DNA from: JAFLCM01 sp964510955
Lineage (GTDB): Bacteria > Planctomycetota > Phycisphaerae > Phycisphaerales > UBA1924
Length of the DNA: 64,000 nucleotides
Direction of reading: 5' to 3'
Assembly (NCBI GenBank): GCA_964510955.1
Contig: CAZEDW010000013.1
Location: 26,462-90,461 of the forward strand
Shown here one piece after another: positions 54,216 through 62,271 of the stretch (position 1 is the first letter of the stretch; each line of letters starts with the position of its first letter). The translations under genes were made by a program, and so were the position numbers. The notes under the pieces are model-generated. The model was not told the origin of the DNA. It saw only the letters and a list, made by a program, of their open reading frames with translations, and did not search any database.

Positions 54216-54944
54216 ATGGGCATCAGTCTGCTGGGAACCAAAGTCGGCATGACCCGCGTCTTCAACGACGCCGGTGTCTCCGTGGCCGTCACGGTCATCC
54301 AGGTGGGGCCGTGCGTCGTCACGCAGCTCCGCACCAAGGAAACCGACGGCTACACCGCGGTTCAGATCGGTTACGGGGAGATCAAGGCCCGCAACTCGAC
54401 CTTCCCGATGATTGCTCACGACGCCAAGGCCGGCGCCGCCCCCCAGCGCCATCACCGCGAGTTCCGCGTTGACGAGAAGGAACTGGCCAACTACACGGTC
54501 GGCCAGGAGCTGACCGTCAAGGCCCTCGAGGGCCTGAAGTTTGTCGACGTCGTCGCCACCAGCAAGGGCAAGGGCTTCCAGGGCACCATGAAGCGTCACA
54601 ACTTCAAGGGCATGCCCGCCACCCACGGCACCGAGCGTAAGCACCGCTCGCCCGGCTCGATCGGCTCCCGCGCGTCCAACCGCGGTACCGGCTCCCTGAA
54701 GCGCGGCATCCGCATGGCGGGCCAGATGGGCAACGCCCGCGCCACCGAGCGTGCGCTGGATCTCGTCCGGATCGATGCCGAAAAGGGCCTGCTGCTGGTC
54801 AAGGGCTCTGTCCCCGGCGCGGCCCGCGGCACCGTCGAAGTTCGCACACCCGTCCGTCTGTACCGTTCCAAGGCCAGGGCCCAGCGGGGCGAGGCGCCGC
54901 CCTCCAGCGGCAAGAAGGGCGAAAAGAAGGACGCCAAGAAGTAG
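54216..54944 (+). CDS. rplC: 50S ribosomal protein L3
   Basis: 242 residues. LLGTKVGMTRVFNDAG at the start, MKRHNFKGMPATHGTERKH and RMAGQMGN in the central loop that reaches the peptidyl transferase centre. Compared with about 210 residues in E. coli, it carries a Lys/Gly-rich C-terminal tail (SSGKKGEKKDAKK). AAGGA precedes the ATG. Confidence 0.97.
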   Translation: MGISLLGTKVGMTRVFNDAGVSVAVTVIQVGPCVVTQLRTKETDGYTAVQIGYGEIKARNSTFPMIAHDAKAGAAPQRHHREFRVDEKELANYTVGQELTVKALEGLKFVDVVATSKGKGFQGTMKRHNFKGMPATHGTERKHRSPGSIGSRASNRGTGSLKRGIRMAGQMGNARATERALDLVRIDAEKGLLLVKGSVPGAARGTVEVRTPVRLYRSKARAQRGEAPPSSGKKGEKKDAKK

Positions 54945-55234
54945 TTCATCGAATCGATTCAGATGTGATTCAGAAGTGGCTCAAGTGTTTCGCGGCGGCT
55001 CACCCCCCGTCATCGTGACGGGTGATCCCGCCTGTCGGGCCGGTCTCCCCTCCGGAATCCCCGGAACAGATACCACCCGGCACATCAAAGCGGCTTTTCG
55101 CCGAGTCAGACCCGGCCCGACCCCGTTTGTGAAGAGGGCGGCCCCGGGCGAGGCGCTCCCGGCCCCGGAAGCAAACGTCCCGCGCGTGCGGGCCTTCCCG
55201 GCCGAAAAGGCGAACGACGAGCGAGATTCCTCCC
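54945..55234 (+). promoter_or_regulatory. 290-nt spacer before rplD with a stem-loop
   Basis: No gene. TCACC-CCC-CGTCA-TCG-TGACG-GGTGA (55000-55025) forms a 10-bp stem with a CCC bulge. A spacer of this length inside the S10 operon is unusual and could hold regulatory RNA or an internal promoter. Confidence 0.35.
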
Positions 55235-55903
55235 ATGGAAGTCCCCGTTCTCAATATGCAGGGCAAGCAGGTCGGCAGCCTCAGTGTCGACGAGCTGGCC
55301 CTGGGCGGCGAGGTCAACCCCGCCCTCATCAAGCAGGCCTACGTTCGCTACCACGCGAACCTGCGCCAGGGCTCGGCCCGGACCCGCAACCGCGGGCGCA
55401 CCGCCGGCTCCACCCGCAAGCTCTACAAGCAGAAGCACACCGGCAACGCCCGCGCGGGCACCATCCGCACCAACCTGCGCAAGGGCGGCGGTCGCGCGTT
55501 CGCCAAGCTCAAGCCCCGCGAGGATTACCGCCTCGACATGCCGGTCAAGATGCGCCGCAAGGCCAACCGCAACGCGCTCCTGGCCAAGCTGCTGGACAAG
55601 GAAGTTCGCGTGATCGACACGCTGAGCTTCGACAAGCCCAAGACCAAGGCGTTCCGCGAGCTGCTGGACAAGCTGGGCGTGAACCGCACCTGCCTGGCCG
55701 CCATCAACGCCGAGAACAAGGGCGCCCGCATGGCCGCCCGCAACGTTGACGACGTCACCGTCTGCAACGCGGCGCAGCTCACCGTGTGGGACATGATGAA
55801 CTGCCGGTTCATGGTCATCACCAAGTCCGACCTGGAGGCGTGGATCAACGGCGCCTCGGCCCAGACCGGCAAGATCGTCAAGACCGCCAAGGAGACCAAG
55901 TGA
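55235..55903 (+). CDS. rplD: 50S ribosomal protein L4
   Basis: 222 residues. The extended loop with NRGRTAGSTRKLYKQKHTGN and RAGTIRTNLRKGGGRAFAK is diagnostic. In E. coli L4 represses its own operon; whether this holds here is unknown, but the long leader upstream is compatible. Its stop overlaps the rplW start. Confidence 0.96.
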   Translation: MEVPVLNMQGKQVGSLSVDELALGGEVNPALIKQAYVRYHANLRQGSARTRNRGRTAGSTRKLYKQKHTGNARAGTIRTNLRKGGGRAFAKLKPREDYRLDMPVKMRRKANRNALLAKLLDKEVRVIDTLSFDKPKTKAFRELLDKLGVNRTCLAAINAENKGARMAARNVDDVTVCNAAQLTVWDMMNCRFMVITKSDLEAWINGASAQTGKIVKTAKETK

Positions 55904-56184
55904 TGATGCCGGCCCACGAAGTCATCAAGCGCCCGATGCTGAGCGAGAAGAGCACCTGGGGCTCCAGCGAGCAGAAGCGCTACGCGTTCCTGGTCGACCC
56001 CCGGGCCACCAAGACCGAGATCAAGTCGGCGGTGCAGTCGCTGTACAAGGTCCGCGTGGTCGGGGTGAACACCTCGGTCCGCAAGGCCGCCGACCGGCGC
56101 CTGAAGTACGGGTTCGTCCCGGGCAAGATCAGCAAGAAGGCCGTCGTCCGCGTCCACGCCGACGACACGATCGAGTTGTTCTGA
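55903..56184 (+). CDS. rplW: 50S ribosomal protein L23
   Basis: 93 residues, normal length. HEVIKRPMLSEKST start, RYAFLVDPRATKTEIKSAVQ, then VRKAADRRLKYGFVPG. Located at the polypeptide exit tunnel. The ATG at 55903 overlaps the rplD stop (TGATG); a second ATG follows at 55906. Confidence 0.96.
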   Translation: MMPAHEVIKRPMLSEKSTWGSSEQKRYAFLVDPRATKTEIKSAVQSLYKVRVVGVNTSVRKAADRRLKYGFVPGKISKKAVVRVHADDTIELF

Positions 56185-56259
56185 AGAGAGGCACTGGGGA
56201 CTAGGCAATAGGCACTAGCCCGGAACGCGAGACGCAAGACACCAGACCAGGATTCACCC
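56185..56259 (+). repeat. degenerate short-repeat spacer
   Basis: Spacer between rplW and rplB with GGCACTGGGGACTAGGCA and GACGCAAGACACCAGACC type units, related to other spacers of this operon. No Shine-Dalgarno close to the rplB ATG. Confidence 0.5.
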
Positions 56260-57114
56260 ATGCCAGTCCGCATCTACAGACCGACCAGCGCCGGGCGCCG
56301 CAACGCCTCGGTGAACTCGTTCGCCGAGATCACCAAGAGCAAGCCCGAGAAGTCGCTCACCGCCCCGCTGCAGAAGCACGGCGGGCGCAACAACCAGGGC
56401 TTCATCACCGTCCGCGGTCGCGCCGGCGGGCACAAGCGCCTGTACCGCAAGATCGACTTCAAGCGCGCCGATCGCAACGGCATCGCCGGCAAGGTCGTGG
56501 GGGTCGAGTACGACCCCAACCGCACCGCGTTCATCGCGCTCATCGAGTACGCCGACGGCGTCAAGCGCTACATCATCGCCCCCGCCGGCCTCAAGGACGG
56601 CGCCACGGTGATCGCCTCGGATTCGCCGGTCGATCCCGACGTCGGCAACTGCATGCGGCTGCGCGACATCCCCACCGGCCTCGACGTTCACTGCGTCGAG
56701 ATGAACCCCGGGCGCGGCGCCCAGCTTTGCCGCTCGGCCGGCATGTACGCCCGGCTGAGCAACAAGGAAGACAACTACGCCACGCTGGTGCTGCCCTCGG
56801 GCGAAATCCGGCGCGTGTCCATCGATTGCCGCGCCACCATCGGCCAGGTCGGCAACGCCGACCAGAACCAGGTGTGGCTGGGCAAGGCCGGCAAGACCCG
56901 CCACAAGGGGCGTCGCCCCAAGACCCGCGGCATGGCGATGCACCACGGCATCCACCCGATGGGCGGCGGCTCGGGCCGCAGCAAGGGCAACCGCCCGCCG
57001 TCGAGCAAGACCGGCGTCCCCGCCAAGGGCGGCCCGACCCGCAACAAGAAGCAGTTCTCCAGCAAGCTGATCATCCGCCGCCGCTACAGCAAGCGCTTCG
57101 GGCAGCTTCACTAG
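56260..57114 (+). CDS. rplB: 50S ribosomal protein L2
   Basis: 284 residues. Conserved GGRNNQGFITVRGRAGGHKR, the RNA-binding centre, and C-terminal HGIHPMGGGSGRSKGNRPP with the functionally essential His. Required for subunit association and peptidyl transfer. Normal length. Confidence 0.97.
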   Translation: MPVRIYRPTSAGRRNASVNSFAEITKSKPEKSLTAPLQKHGGRNNQGFITVRGRAGGHKRLYRKIDFKRADRNGIAGKVVGVEYDPNRTAFIALIEYADGVKRYIIAPAGLKDGATVIASDSPVDPDVGNCMRLRDIPTGLDVHCVEMNPGRGAQLCRSAGMYARLSNKEDNYATLVLPSGEIRRVSIDCRATIGQVGNADQNQVWLGKAGKTRHKGRRPKTRGMAMHHGIHPMGGGSGRSKGNRPPSSKTGVPAKGGPTRNKKQFSSKLIIRRRYSKRFGQLH

Positions 57115-57196
57115 GCAGGCATGAGGCAGTCGGCATCGAGGCACCAGGCCGGATTCAAACTCAGGACTTCAGGACACCAGGACCCAGGACTCTCCT
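57115..57196 (+). repeat. degenerate short-repeat spacer
   Basis: Units of GGCAT/GGCAGT/GGCACC at 57117-57150, then CAGGACTT, CAGGACAC, CAGGACC, CAGGACT up to the rpsS start. Confidence 0.55.
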
Positions 57197-57487
57197 ATGA
57201 CTCGCTCGCTCAAAAAAGGCCCGTACGTCGAAGAGCGCTTGTTCCGCCGGGTTGAGAAGCTCAACCAGCAGAACCGCAAGGAAGCGATGAAGACCTGGCG
57301 CCGCGCCTGCACCATCGTGCCCGAGTTCATCGGGCACACCTTCAAGGTGCACAACGGCAAGGGCTTCGTGGACGTGTTTGTGACCGAGGACATGGTGGGT
57401 CACAAGCTCGGCGAGTTCAGCCCGTCGCGCAGCTTCAAGGGTCACACCAACAAGAAGGAAGGCGTCGCCGCCCCGGCCGCGGCCTGA
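57197..57487 (+). CDS. rpsS: 30S ribosomal protein S19
   Basis: 96 residues. MTRSLKKGPYVEERLF start, TIVPEFIGHTFKVHNGKGFV centre, GHKLGEFSPSRSFKGH end; all canonical. Contacts the decoding head with S13. Confidence 0.97.
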   Translation: MTRSLKKGPYVEERLFRRVEKLNQQNRKEAMKTWRRACTIVPEFIGHTFKVHNGKGFVDVFVTEDMVGHKLGEFSPSRSFKGHTNKKEGVAAPAAA

Positions 57488-57530
57488 TCGGAGCGCCTCA
57501 GCCACCGAGCACCCATCCCCGGAACTCCCC

Positions 57531-58085
57531 GTGATCATCAACCCCGACAAACTCAAGCGGCTCGTGAAGAAGGCGAATGTGGCGCCCGAGCAGCTCGCCG
57601 CCGCGCTGCCCAAGCCGTCGTCGCGTCGCAAGCAGGACGAACTGGCGCTGAAGAAGGTCGCCAACTGGATGGCCGGTCGCAACCACCCCCGCGCCCGTCA
57701 GCGCGACGTGGCGGCGATCGCGGGCGTGCTGGGCGTCGAGCCCAAGAGCATCGTCCGCTACAGCCACACCAGCCGCTTCGTCCGCTCCGCCCCGCGCAAG
57801 AGCCGCCTGGTGGTGGACCTGATCCGCGGCAAGCGCGTGGACGAGGCCCAGGCGCTGCTGCAGTTCAGCCCCAAGCGGGCCGCGATCATGGTCGGCAAGG
57901 CGCTCAGCGCCGCCATCAGCCAGGCCGAGCAGAACGAGGCCGCCGTCGATCAGCTTTTCGTCACCGAGTGCAAGGTCGACGACAGCGTCCGTATCAAGCG
58001 TTTCCAGCCCAAGGACCGGGGCCGGGCGCACTCGATCATCAAGCGCACCTGCCACATCACCGTCGGCGTGGAGGAGAGGGCCTAA
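57531..58085 (+). CDS. rplV: 50S ribosomal protein L22 with N-terminal HTH-like extension
   Basis: 184 residues versus about 110 usual. The L22 core begins near residue 77 (HTSRFVRSAPRKSRLVVDLI) and includes the ERA-type ending HSIIKRTCHITVGVEER. The first 75 residues are continuous with it and contain LALKKVANWMAGRNHPRARQ followed by DVAAIAGVLGVEPKSI, which reads like a Cro/CI-type helix-turn-helix. No ATG or GTG exists near the core start, so the fusion is translated as one protein. GTG start at 57531. Confidence 0.93.
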   Translation: MIINPDKLKRLVKKANVAPEQLAAALPKPSSRRKQDELALKKVANWMAGRNHPRARQRDVAAIAGVLGVEPKSIVRYSHTSRFVRSAPRKSRLVVDLIRGKRVDEAQALLQFSPKRAAIMVGKALSAAISQAEQNEAAVDQLFVTECKVDDSVRIKRFQPKDRGRAHSIIKRTCHITVGVEERA

Positions 58086-58087
58086 TC

Positions 58088-58795
58088 ATGGGACAAAAGA
58101 CCCACCCGTTCGGACTCCGCGTCGGCATCACCGAGGCCCACAAGAGCCGCTGGTACGCCCCCAAGGCGCTCTACGGCGAGCTCCTGGTCGAGGACTACAA
58201 GATCCGGCGCTTCGTCGATAAGCGTCTCAACCGCACCCCGCCCTTCGCCGCCGTCTCCGATATCCACATCGAGCGGACCCGCGAGGAGCTGAAGGTCGTG
58301 GTCAAGACCGCCCGCCCCGGCCTGGTCATCGGGCCCAAGGGCGCCGAGGTCGAGAAGCTCACCAACGAGCTGCAGTACATGACCGGGCGCAAGGTCTCGA
58401 TCTCGATCATCGAGATCAAGAACCCCGACATCGACGCGCAGCTCATCGGCGAAGCGGTGGCGGAGCAGCTCAAGAAGCGCGCCAGCTACCGGCGCGTTGT
58501 GAAGATGCGGGCCGACGCGGCCCTGCAGGCCGGCGCCAAGGGCGTCCGCATCCTGCTGGCCGGGCGCCTGGGCGGGGCCGAGCTGGCCCGGCGCATGGAC
58601 ACCCGCGTGGGCAGCATGCCGCTGAGCACCTTCCAGGCCAACGTTCAGTATGGATTCGCCGAGGCCTTCACCACCTACGGGACGCTGGGCGTCAAGGTGT
58701 GGGTGTACCGCGGCATGTACGCCGAGGGAGTCACCGAGGAAGAGGGCGTCAGCAACGCCGCCGGCGCCCGCCCGCGTGCACGCGGCCGCCGCTGA
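58088..58795 (+). CDS. rpsC: 30S ribosomal protein S3
   Basis: 235 residues. MGQKTHPFGLRVGITEAHKS start, KH domain with PGLVIGPKGAEVEKL, and the C-terminal domain with GRLGGAELARRM and VKVWVYRGMY. Two nt after rplV. Part of the mRNA entry site. Confidence 0.97.
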   Translation: MGQKTHPFGLRVGITEAHKSRWYAPKALYGELLVEDYKIRRFVDKRLNRTPPFAAVSDIHIERTREELKVVVKTARPGLVIGPKGAEVEKLTNELQYMTGRKVSISIIEIKNPDIDAQLIGEAVAEQLKKRASYRRVVKMRADAALQAGAKGVRILLAGRLGGAELARRMDTRVGSMPLSTFQANVQYGFAEAFTTYGTLGVKVWVYRGMYAEGVTEEEGVSNAAGARPRARGRR

Positions 58796-58862
58796 TCCAA
58801 GGCTCTAGACCCAAGACGCAAACCGCAAGACCAAGACCCCAGATCACACACGAGGCTGACCC
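58796..58862 (+). repeat. degenerate short-repeat spacer
   Basis: Repeated GACCCAAGACGC, CGCAAGACC, CAAGACCCC units between rpsC and rplP, of the same flavour as neighbouring spacers. Confidence 0.45.
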
Positions 58863-59282
58863 ATGCCCCGGATGCCCAAGAGAGTCAAGTTCCGCAAAGA
58901 GATGCGCCGCGTGCGCGACCGCAAGGCCACCAAGGGCAACTACGTTGCTTTCGGTGACTTCGGCCTGCAGGCGCTGGACGGCTGCTGGATGACGGCGCGA
59001 CAGCTCGAGGCGGGCCGCGTCGCCAGCCAGCACTTCCTGAAGCGCGCCGGCAAGATCATCATGCGGGTGTTCCCCAACAAGCCCATCTCCAAGAAGCCCC
59101 TGGAGACCCGAATGGGCACCGGCAAGGCCGACGTCGAGTATTGGGCCGCGCGCATCCGCCCCGGCACCATGATCTTCGAGGTCGCCGGCGTGAGCGAGAC
59201 CGTCGCCAAGCAGGCCCTGGTTCGGGTGGCGATGAAGATGCCCATCCGGTGCCGGTTCGTGAAGCGCCGCGTGGCGGTGTGA
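58863..59282 (+). CDS. rplP: 50S ribosomal protein L16
   Basis: 139 residues. MPKRVKFRKEMRRVRDRKAT start, RMGTGKADVEYWAARIRPG and the FEVAGVSETVAKQAL ending are canonical. Near the A site of the 50S subunit. Confidence 0.97.
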   Translation: MPRMPKRVKFRKEMRRVRDRKATKGNYVAFGDFGLQALDGCWMTARQLEAGRVASQHFLKRAGKIIMRVFPNKPISKKPLETRMGTGKADVEYWAARIRPGTMIFEVAGVSETVAKQALVRVAMKMPIRCRFVKRRVAV

Positions 59283-59371
59283 TGTCAGAAGGCACCGGGC
59301 ACCACAAACCGGGCGCGAGGAAGCACAAGCACCAGGCAGAGAACAGACCCCCGGCATCGAGGAATACGACC

Positions 59372-59569
59372 ATGAAGGCCGCTGAAGTAAAAGGCATGAC
59401 CGGCGAGGAGCTCACGCAGGAGCTCGCGCGCCTGCGGACCAAGATCTACGACCTCCGCTGCCAGGCGGCGACCGACAAGATCGAGGACCCCAGCCAGTTC
59501 AAGAAAACCCGGCGCGACATCGCCCGGATGCTGACCGAGATGAAAGCCCGCACCAAGGTGAAGGCATGA
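59372..59569 (+). CDS. rpmC: 50S ribosomal protein L29
   Basis: 65 residues, normal. MKAAEVKGMTGEELTQELAR and the KIEDPSQFKKTRRDIARMLT helix pair fit L29. GAGGAA lies 8 nt before the ATG at 59372. Its stop overlaps the rpsQ start by 4 nt. Confidence 0.93.
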   Translation: MKAAEVKGMTGEELTQELARLRTKIYDLRCQAATDKIEDPSQFKKTRRDIARMLTEMKARTKVKA

Positions 59570-59868
59570 CCACCACCCGCAACAAACCCTCCCAGCCCGC
59601 CGCTGCCCAGGACAACGTCAAGGGCGCCAAGATCGGCGTCGTCGAGTCCGACAAGCGCGCCAAGACCCGCAAGGTGGTGGTGAGCTTCCTGTCGCAGCAC
59701 CCCAAGTACGGCAAGTTCATCCGTCGCCGGACCGTGCTCCACGTCCACGACGAGGCCAACACCAGCCGCGTCGGCGACCGCGTCGAGGTGGCGCCGTGCC
59801 GCCCCATCAGCAAGACCAAGTTCTTCAAGCTGGTCCGCGTCATCGAGCGCGCCCACCAGGAAGCCTGA
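59566..59868 (+). CDS. rpsQ: 30S ribosomal protein S17
   Basis: 100 residues; about 15 more than E. coli, as an N-terminal disordered segment. Core IGVVESDKRAKTRKVVVSFL, then HPKYGKFIRRRTVLHVHDE and GDRVEVAPCRPISKTKF. Binds 16S helix 11. Confidence 0.95.
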   Translation: MTTTRNKPSQPAAAQDNVKGAKIGVVESDKRAKTRKVVVSFLSQHPKYGKFIRRRTVLHVHDEANTSRVGDRVEVAPCRPISKTKFFKLVRVIERAHQEA

Positions 59869-59913
59869 GACTCGCCCACCGCTCCCTGAGACAGAACCAT
59901 CTGAGATTCAACC

Positions 59914-60300
59914 ATGCTTCAAGCAGAAACAAGATGCGACGTCGCGGATAACTCGGGCGCCAAGACCGCCTACGTGATCCGCGTGCTCGGCGGGTCGACC
60001 GGCACCGGCCAGTTCACGCGCCGCATGGCGGGCGTGGGCGACATCTGCGTGTGCTCGGTCAAGAAGGCCATCCCCGGCGCGGACGTCAAGGCCGGCGACG
60101 TGGTCAAGGCCGTCGTGGTCCGCACCGCCAAGGCCACCCGGCGCAGCGACGGCTCGTACGTCCGCTTCGACAAGAACGCCGTCGTCCTCATCAACGACGA
60201 CCAGAGCCCCAAGGGCACCCGCATTTTCGGGGCCGTGGCCCGCGAGCTCCGCGACCGCGGCTACAGCAAGATCGTTTCACTCGCGACGGAGGTGATCTGA
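59914..60300 (+). CDS. rplN: 50S ribosomal protein L14
   Basis: 128 residues. MLQAETRCDVADNSGAKTAY start is canonical, as are VKAVVVRTAKATRRSDGSYV and FGAVARELRDRGYSKIVSLA. Slightly longer than E. coli in the loop at about 30-45. Confidence 0.97.
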   Translation: MLQAETRCDVADNSGAKTAYVIRVLGGSTGTGQFTRRMAGVGDICVCSVKKAIPGADVKAGDVVKAVVVRTAKATRRSDGSYVRFDKNAVVLINDDQSPKGTRIFGAVARELRDRGYSKIVSLATEVI

Positions 60301-60302
60301 CC

Positions 60303-60701
60303 ATGCCGGCACATGTCCGCAAAGGCGATGAAGTGGTGATCACCGCGGGCGAGTTCCGCGGCAAGACCGGGAAGGTCCTCTCTGTCGACCGCGACCACGA
60401 CCGCGTGGTCGTGCAGGGGCCCGCCATCCGCGGGATCGTCAAGACCCTCCGCCCCAACAAGATCAACCCCAAGGGCGGCCAGGTCGAGATCAACCGCTCG
60501 TTCCACATCTCCAACGTCAGCCCCGCCGTCGACGGCAAACCCACCCGCGTCCGCTTCGACCTCCGCAAGGACGGCTCGAAGGTGCGCGTGGCGGTCCGGG
60601 GCGGGTCCGAGCTCAGCGTGGTCCAGTCACCCGAGCGGGCCAAGAAGCACGCCAAGAGCACCAAGCGCGCTCCGGCAAAGAAGGCGGGGGCCAAGGCCTG
60701 A
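60303..60701 (+). CDS. rplX: 50S ribosomal protein L24
   Basis: 132 residues. KOW domain MPAHVRKGDEVVITAGEFRG, then KINPKGGQVEINRSFHISNV. The C terminus has a Lys/Ala-rich tail (KKHAKSTKRAPAKKAGAKA) beyond the usual 105 residues. Two nt after rplN. Confidence 0.95.
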   Translation: MPAHVRKGDEVVITAGEFRGKTGKVLSVDRDHDRVVVQGPAIRGIVKTLRPNKINPKGGQVEINRSFHISNVSPAVDGKPTRVRFDLRKDGSKVRVAVRGGSELSVVQSPERAKKHAKSTKRAPAKKAGAKA

Positions 60702-60738
60702 GCGACCGTAATCACCCGGGAGCAAGCGAGAATCAACC

Positions 60739-61386
60739 ATGGCGAAAGACGCAACCAAAGAGAAAAAGGGCAAGCACGACGAGGCGGCCTCCAACGAGCC
60801 CGCCCAGCCCGCCCGCCTGCGCCTGAAGTTCAACGCCGACGTCCGCAAGGCGGTGGCCGATGAGCTGGGGATCAAGAACCCCATGGCCCAGCCGCGCCTT
60901 GAGAAGATCGTCGTCAACGTGAACATGGGGCGCCACCTCGACGGGACCAAGATCCCCGCCAACGTCAAGGACACGGTCACCAGCACCCTGCTCAAGGCGA
61001 CCGGTCAGAAGCCCATCACGCTCAAGGCCAAGAAGAGCGTGTCGAACTTCAAGGTCCGCGAGGGCGTCGAGACCGCCATGATGGTCACGCTCCGGCGCGA
61101 GCGCATGTGGCACTTCCTCGACCGGCTCATCAACATCTCGATCCCCCGCATCAAGGACTTCCGCGGCATGCCCGAGAAGGCCTTCGACCCCCAGGGCAAC
61201 TACGCCATGGGCCTGGCCGAGCAGGGCGTGTTCCCCGAGATCAACATGGCCGAGGTGACCTTCACCCACGGCATGAACATCAACATGGTCTTCCGCAACT
61301 CCGACCCCAAGCGCAGCCGCTTCGTGATGGAGAAGCTCGGCTTCCCCTTCCGGCGCCCGGAAGAAAAGAAGAAGAAAGCCTCCTGA
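60739..61386 (+). CDS. rplE: 50S ribosomal protein L5
   Basis: 215 residues versus about 180 usual. The extra residues are a charged N-terminal stretch (MAKDATKEKKGKHDEAASNE). The core PRLEKIVVNVNMGRHLD, MVTLRRERMWHFLDRLINIS and FPEINMAEVTFTHGMNI is intact. Binds 5S rRNA. Confidence 0.96.
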   Translation: MAKDATKEKKGKHDEAASNEPAQPARLRLKFNADVRKAVADELGIKNPMAQPRLEKIVVNVNMGRHLDGTKIPANVKDTVTSTLLKATGQKPITLKAKKSVSNFKVREGVETAMMVTLRRERMWHFLDRLINISIPRIKDFRGMPEKAFDPQGNYAMGLAEQGVFPEINMAEVTFTHGMNINMVFRNSDPKRSRFVMEKLGFPFRRPEEKKKKAS

Positions 61387-61517
61387 GGCACCGGGGACTG
61401 GGCACTGGGAACGTAGGGACCAGGGACCAGCAACCGGGCAGCAGGATCAAATAGAGCCTCAGGACCCCAGGACTTCAGGACTCACGACTCACGACTTTCG
61501 ACCCCAGGACTCCACCC
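61387..61517 (+). repeat. degenerate short-repeat spacer, 131 bp
   Basis: First half: GGGACTG, GGCACTG, GGGACCA-type units. Second half: CAGGACC, CAGGACTT, CAGGACT, CACGACT, CACGACT, then CAGGACT. No Shine-Dalgarno before rpsN; GGACTCC is the nearest candidate. Confidence 0.6.
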
Positions 61518-61703
61518 ATGGCCACCAAGGCGCAGTTCGCCCGCAGCAAGAGGAAGCCGAAGTTCAGCACGCGGATCGTCCGCCGGTGCGAGCTCACCGG
61601 GCGCGCCGCGGGCGTGTACCGCAAGTTCCGCATCAGCCGCATCATGCTCCGCAAGCTCGCGCTTGAGGGGAAGGTCCCCGGCATGCGCAAAGCGAGCTGG
61701 TGA
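61518..61703 (+). CDS. rpsN: 30S ribosomal protein S14, short form without zinc ligands
   Basis: 61 residues, the length of the zinc-binding short S14 (type Z). It has the family ending GKVPGMRKASW and VYRKFRISRIMLRKLALEG. The two CxxC motifs are gone: C24-E-L-T replaces the first and RISRI replaces the second, leaving one Cys. These positions read as in long zinc-free S14 (RCRQTGR, LSRI in E. coli). A short zinc-independent variant is the best reading. Confidence 0.93.
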   Translation: MATKAQFARSKRKPKFSTRIVRRCELTGRAAGVYRKFRISRIMLRKLALEGKVPGMRKASW

Positions 61704-61807
61704 CACCAGGACTTCTAGGACTCAGGACCACAGGACCACCGGACTCAGCACCGCCCCCGCCGCCGCACCCACGCAGCCAGCCCAACGCTCACGACGGAAC
61801 AGAAACA
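61704..61807 (+). repeat. degenerate short-repeat spacer
   Basis: CAGGACTT, TAGGACT, CAGGACCA, CAGGACCAC, GGACTCAG units in 61707-61748, then Pro-codon-like CCGCC runs to the rpsH start. Confidence 0.55.
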
Positions 61808-62206
61808 ATGGCAGTCAACGACCCCATCGCCGACATGCTCACACGGATCCGCAACGCGGCCAGCAACCGCGAGAAGCAGGTGAAGTGCCTCAACAGCAAG
61901 GTCTGCCGCGGCATCGCGAAGATCCTGCAGGAAGAGGGCTACATCGACGGCTTCGACGTGCTCGAGCTCCCGCCCCAGGGCGCGCTGCGCATCCGCCTGA
62001 AGTACGGCCCGCGCGGCGAGGAGATCCTCCACTTCGTCCGGCGCGAGAGCCGCCCCGGTCGGCGCGTCTACCGCAGCTACCAGCAGCTCGACCGCCCCCT
62101 GGAAGGCTTGGGCATCTCGATCGTCTCCACCAGCAGGGGCGTGATGAGCGACCGCAAGTGCCGCACCGAGAAGATCGGCGGCGAGCTGCTCGCCACCGTC
62201 TATTGA
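61808..62206 (+). CDS. rpsH: 30S ribosomal protein S8
   Basis: 132 residues, normal. MAVNDPIADMLTRIRNAASN start; ISIVSTSRGVMSDRKCRTEK and GGELLATVY end are canonical. Binds 16S helix 21. Confidence 0.97.
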   Translation: MAVNDPIADMLTRIRNAASNREKQVKCLNSKVCRGIAKILQEEGYIDGFDVLELPPQGALRIRLKYGPRGEEILHFVRRESRPGRRVYRSYQQLDRPLEGLGISIVSTSRGVMSDRKCRTEKIGGELLATVY

Positions 62207-62271
62207 GGCCACGTCCCCGTCTCCCCGCACCCGACCACTCGACCACTTCGTCACTCCCCGGATACCCACCC

